Below are positions 5,979-6,497 of a stretch of DNA of 6,497 bases, piece after piece; positions within the stretch are counted from its first letter, which is position 1; each line of letters starts with the position of its first letter. The notes beneath the pieces were generated by a model. The model saw nothing but the letters and a program-made list of their open reading frames with translations. It made no database searches and was not told where the DNA came from. The translations under genes and the position numbers were made by a program. The stretch lies in contig JBBSTR010000119.1 of assembly GCA_038235705.1 (NCBI GenBank), forward strand, positions 1 through 6,497, written 5' to 3'. Source of the DNA: CANKBT01 sp038235705. GTDB taxonomy: Bacteria > Actinomycetota > Actinomycetes > Mycobacteriales > SCTD01.

Positions 5979-6497
5979 TCAAGCAGGAACGCGCTCCGCG
6001 CCTACCGAGGCCAGCACGTCGGCGAGCACCTCGTCGGTCATCTCGTGCGGCACCTGGCAGGTCCCGGCGGCGAGGTGGCCGCCGCCGCCGTGCCGGAGCA
6101 TGACCGCTCCGATGTCGGCGGACGAGGTGCGGTCCAGGATCGACTTCCCGACCGCGAGCACGGTGTTGAGCTTGGCCCGACCCCAGATCAGGTGCACCGA
6201 GACCCGCGCCTCGGGGAACAGCGCGTAGACCATGAACCGGTTGCCGGCGTGGATCACCCCCTCGTCGCGCAGGTCCACGACGACGACGTCGCCGTGCAGG
6301 GAGCTGACCCGCTGCAGCTGCTCCCGGAAGGCTGCCGACTGTTCGGTAAACAGCTCGACCCGCTCCGCCACGTCCGGCAGGGCGAGGATCGTGTCCACCT
6401 CGGTGTGCTCGATGCACGCGTCGATGAGCATCATCATCAGCTGGTAGTTCGAGATGCGGAAGTCACGGAACCGGCCGAGGCCCGTGCGCGAGTCCAT
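5979..6497 (-). CDS. DHH/DHHA1 family phosphoesterase (exopolyphosphatase-like), C-terminal part only
   Basis: These 172 codons, ending at TGA 5979-5981, are the C-terminal half of a DHH-superfamily protein. The DHHA1 substrate-binding domain is clear: NRFMVYALFPEARVSVHLIWG (86-106 of the fragment), NTVLAVGKSILDR (111-123) and the signature GGGGHLAAGTCQV (137-149). Close relatives, annotated as exopolyphosphatase or DHH phosphoesterase, are about 300 residues long and carry an internal stretch like LMDxRTGLGRFRDFRISNYQLMM. The first codon here, ATG at the right edge, therefore matches an internal Met, not the start. The catalytic DHH domain with its metal-binding Asp/His residues lies beyond the window, so activity cannot be judged. 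The substrate (polyphosphate, short oligonucleotides or a cyclic-dinucleotide product) is not determinable from this part. It converges on the FadE5-like gene with the shared terminator between them. Confidence 0.88.
   Translation of the reverse strand: MDSRTGLGRFRDFRISNYQLMMMLIDACIEHTEVDTILALPDVAERVELFTEQSAAFREQLQRVSSLHGDVVVVDLRDEGVIHAGNRFMVYALFPEARVSVHLIWGRAKLNTVLAVGKSILDRTSSADIGAVMLRHGGGGHLAAGTCQVPHEMTDEVLADVLASVGAERVPA

Noticed and set aside
6495..6497. ATG at the right edge as the true start of the DHH gene
   Set aside because: Family knowledge places this Met inside the protein (LMDxRTGLGRF). The catalytic DHH domain would be missing, so the gene must continue beyond the window.

Overview
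The window is GC-rich with strong G/C preference at third codon positions. Its gene families (a DUF222/13E12-type protein, a FadE5-like acyl-CoA dehydrogenase, an actinobacterial-type DHH phosphoesterase) point to a chromosomal segment of a high-GC Actinomycetota. A member of the Propionibacteriales/Nocardioidaceae or a related group is plausible, but the genus cannot be fixed from the sequence alone.

Layout from left to right: (1) positions 1-1145, minus strand, hold the N-terminal 381 codons of a DUF222-type protein that runs off the left edge; this frame is fully open. (2) Positions 1146-1487 are intergenic and contain a 72-bp tandem repeat (two near-identical full copies plus degenerate partial copies on both sides). 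Each full copy carries an 11-bp inverted repeat. (3) Positions 1488-2717, minus, encode an isochorismate synthase (menF/entC type); its stop codon lies inside the last, decayed repeat copy. (4) Positions 2755-3852, minus, encode a GAF-GGDEF diguanylate cyclase, 37 nt upstream of the isochorismate synthase and probably co-transcribed with it. (5) Positions 3853-4066 form a divergent promoter region with a striking perfect 12-bp inverted repeat flanked by CACGTG on both sides. (6) Positions 4067-5917, plus, encode a FadE5-like acyl-CoA dehydrogenase. (7) Positions 5932-5962 form a perfect 13-bp hairpin between convergent genes. (8) Positions 5979-6497, minus, are the C-terminal part of a DHH/DHHA1 phosphoesterase (often annotated exopolyphosphatase-like) whose 5' end lies beyond the right edge.

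Functionally this looks mostly like ordinary chromosomal metabolism: quinone or siderophore precursor synthesis, fatty-acid beta-oxidation, c-di-GMP signalling and nucleotide/phosphate turnover. I do not see a defence island, CRISPR array, prophage or complete novel multi-gene system. The two signals most worth following are the tandem/inverted repeat array between the DUF222 gene and menF, and the dyad operator upstream of the FadE5-like gene.
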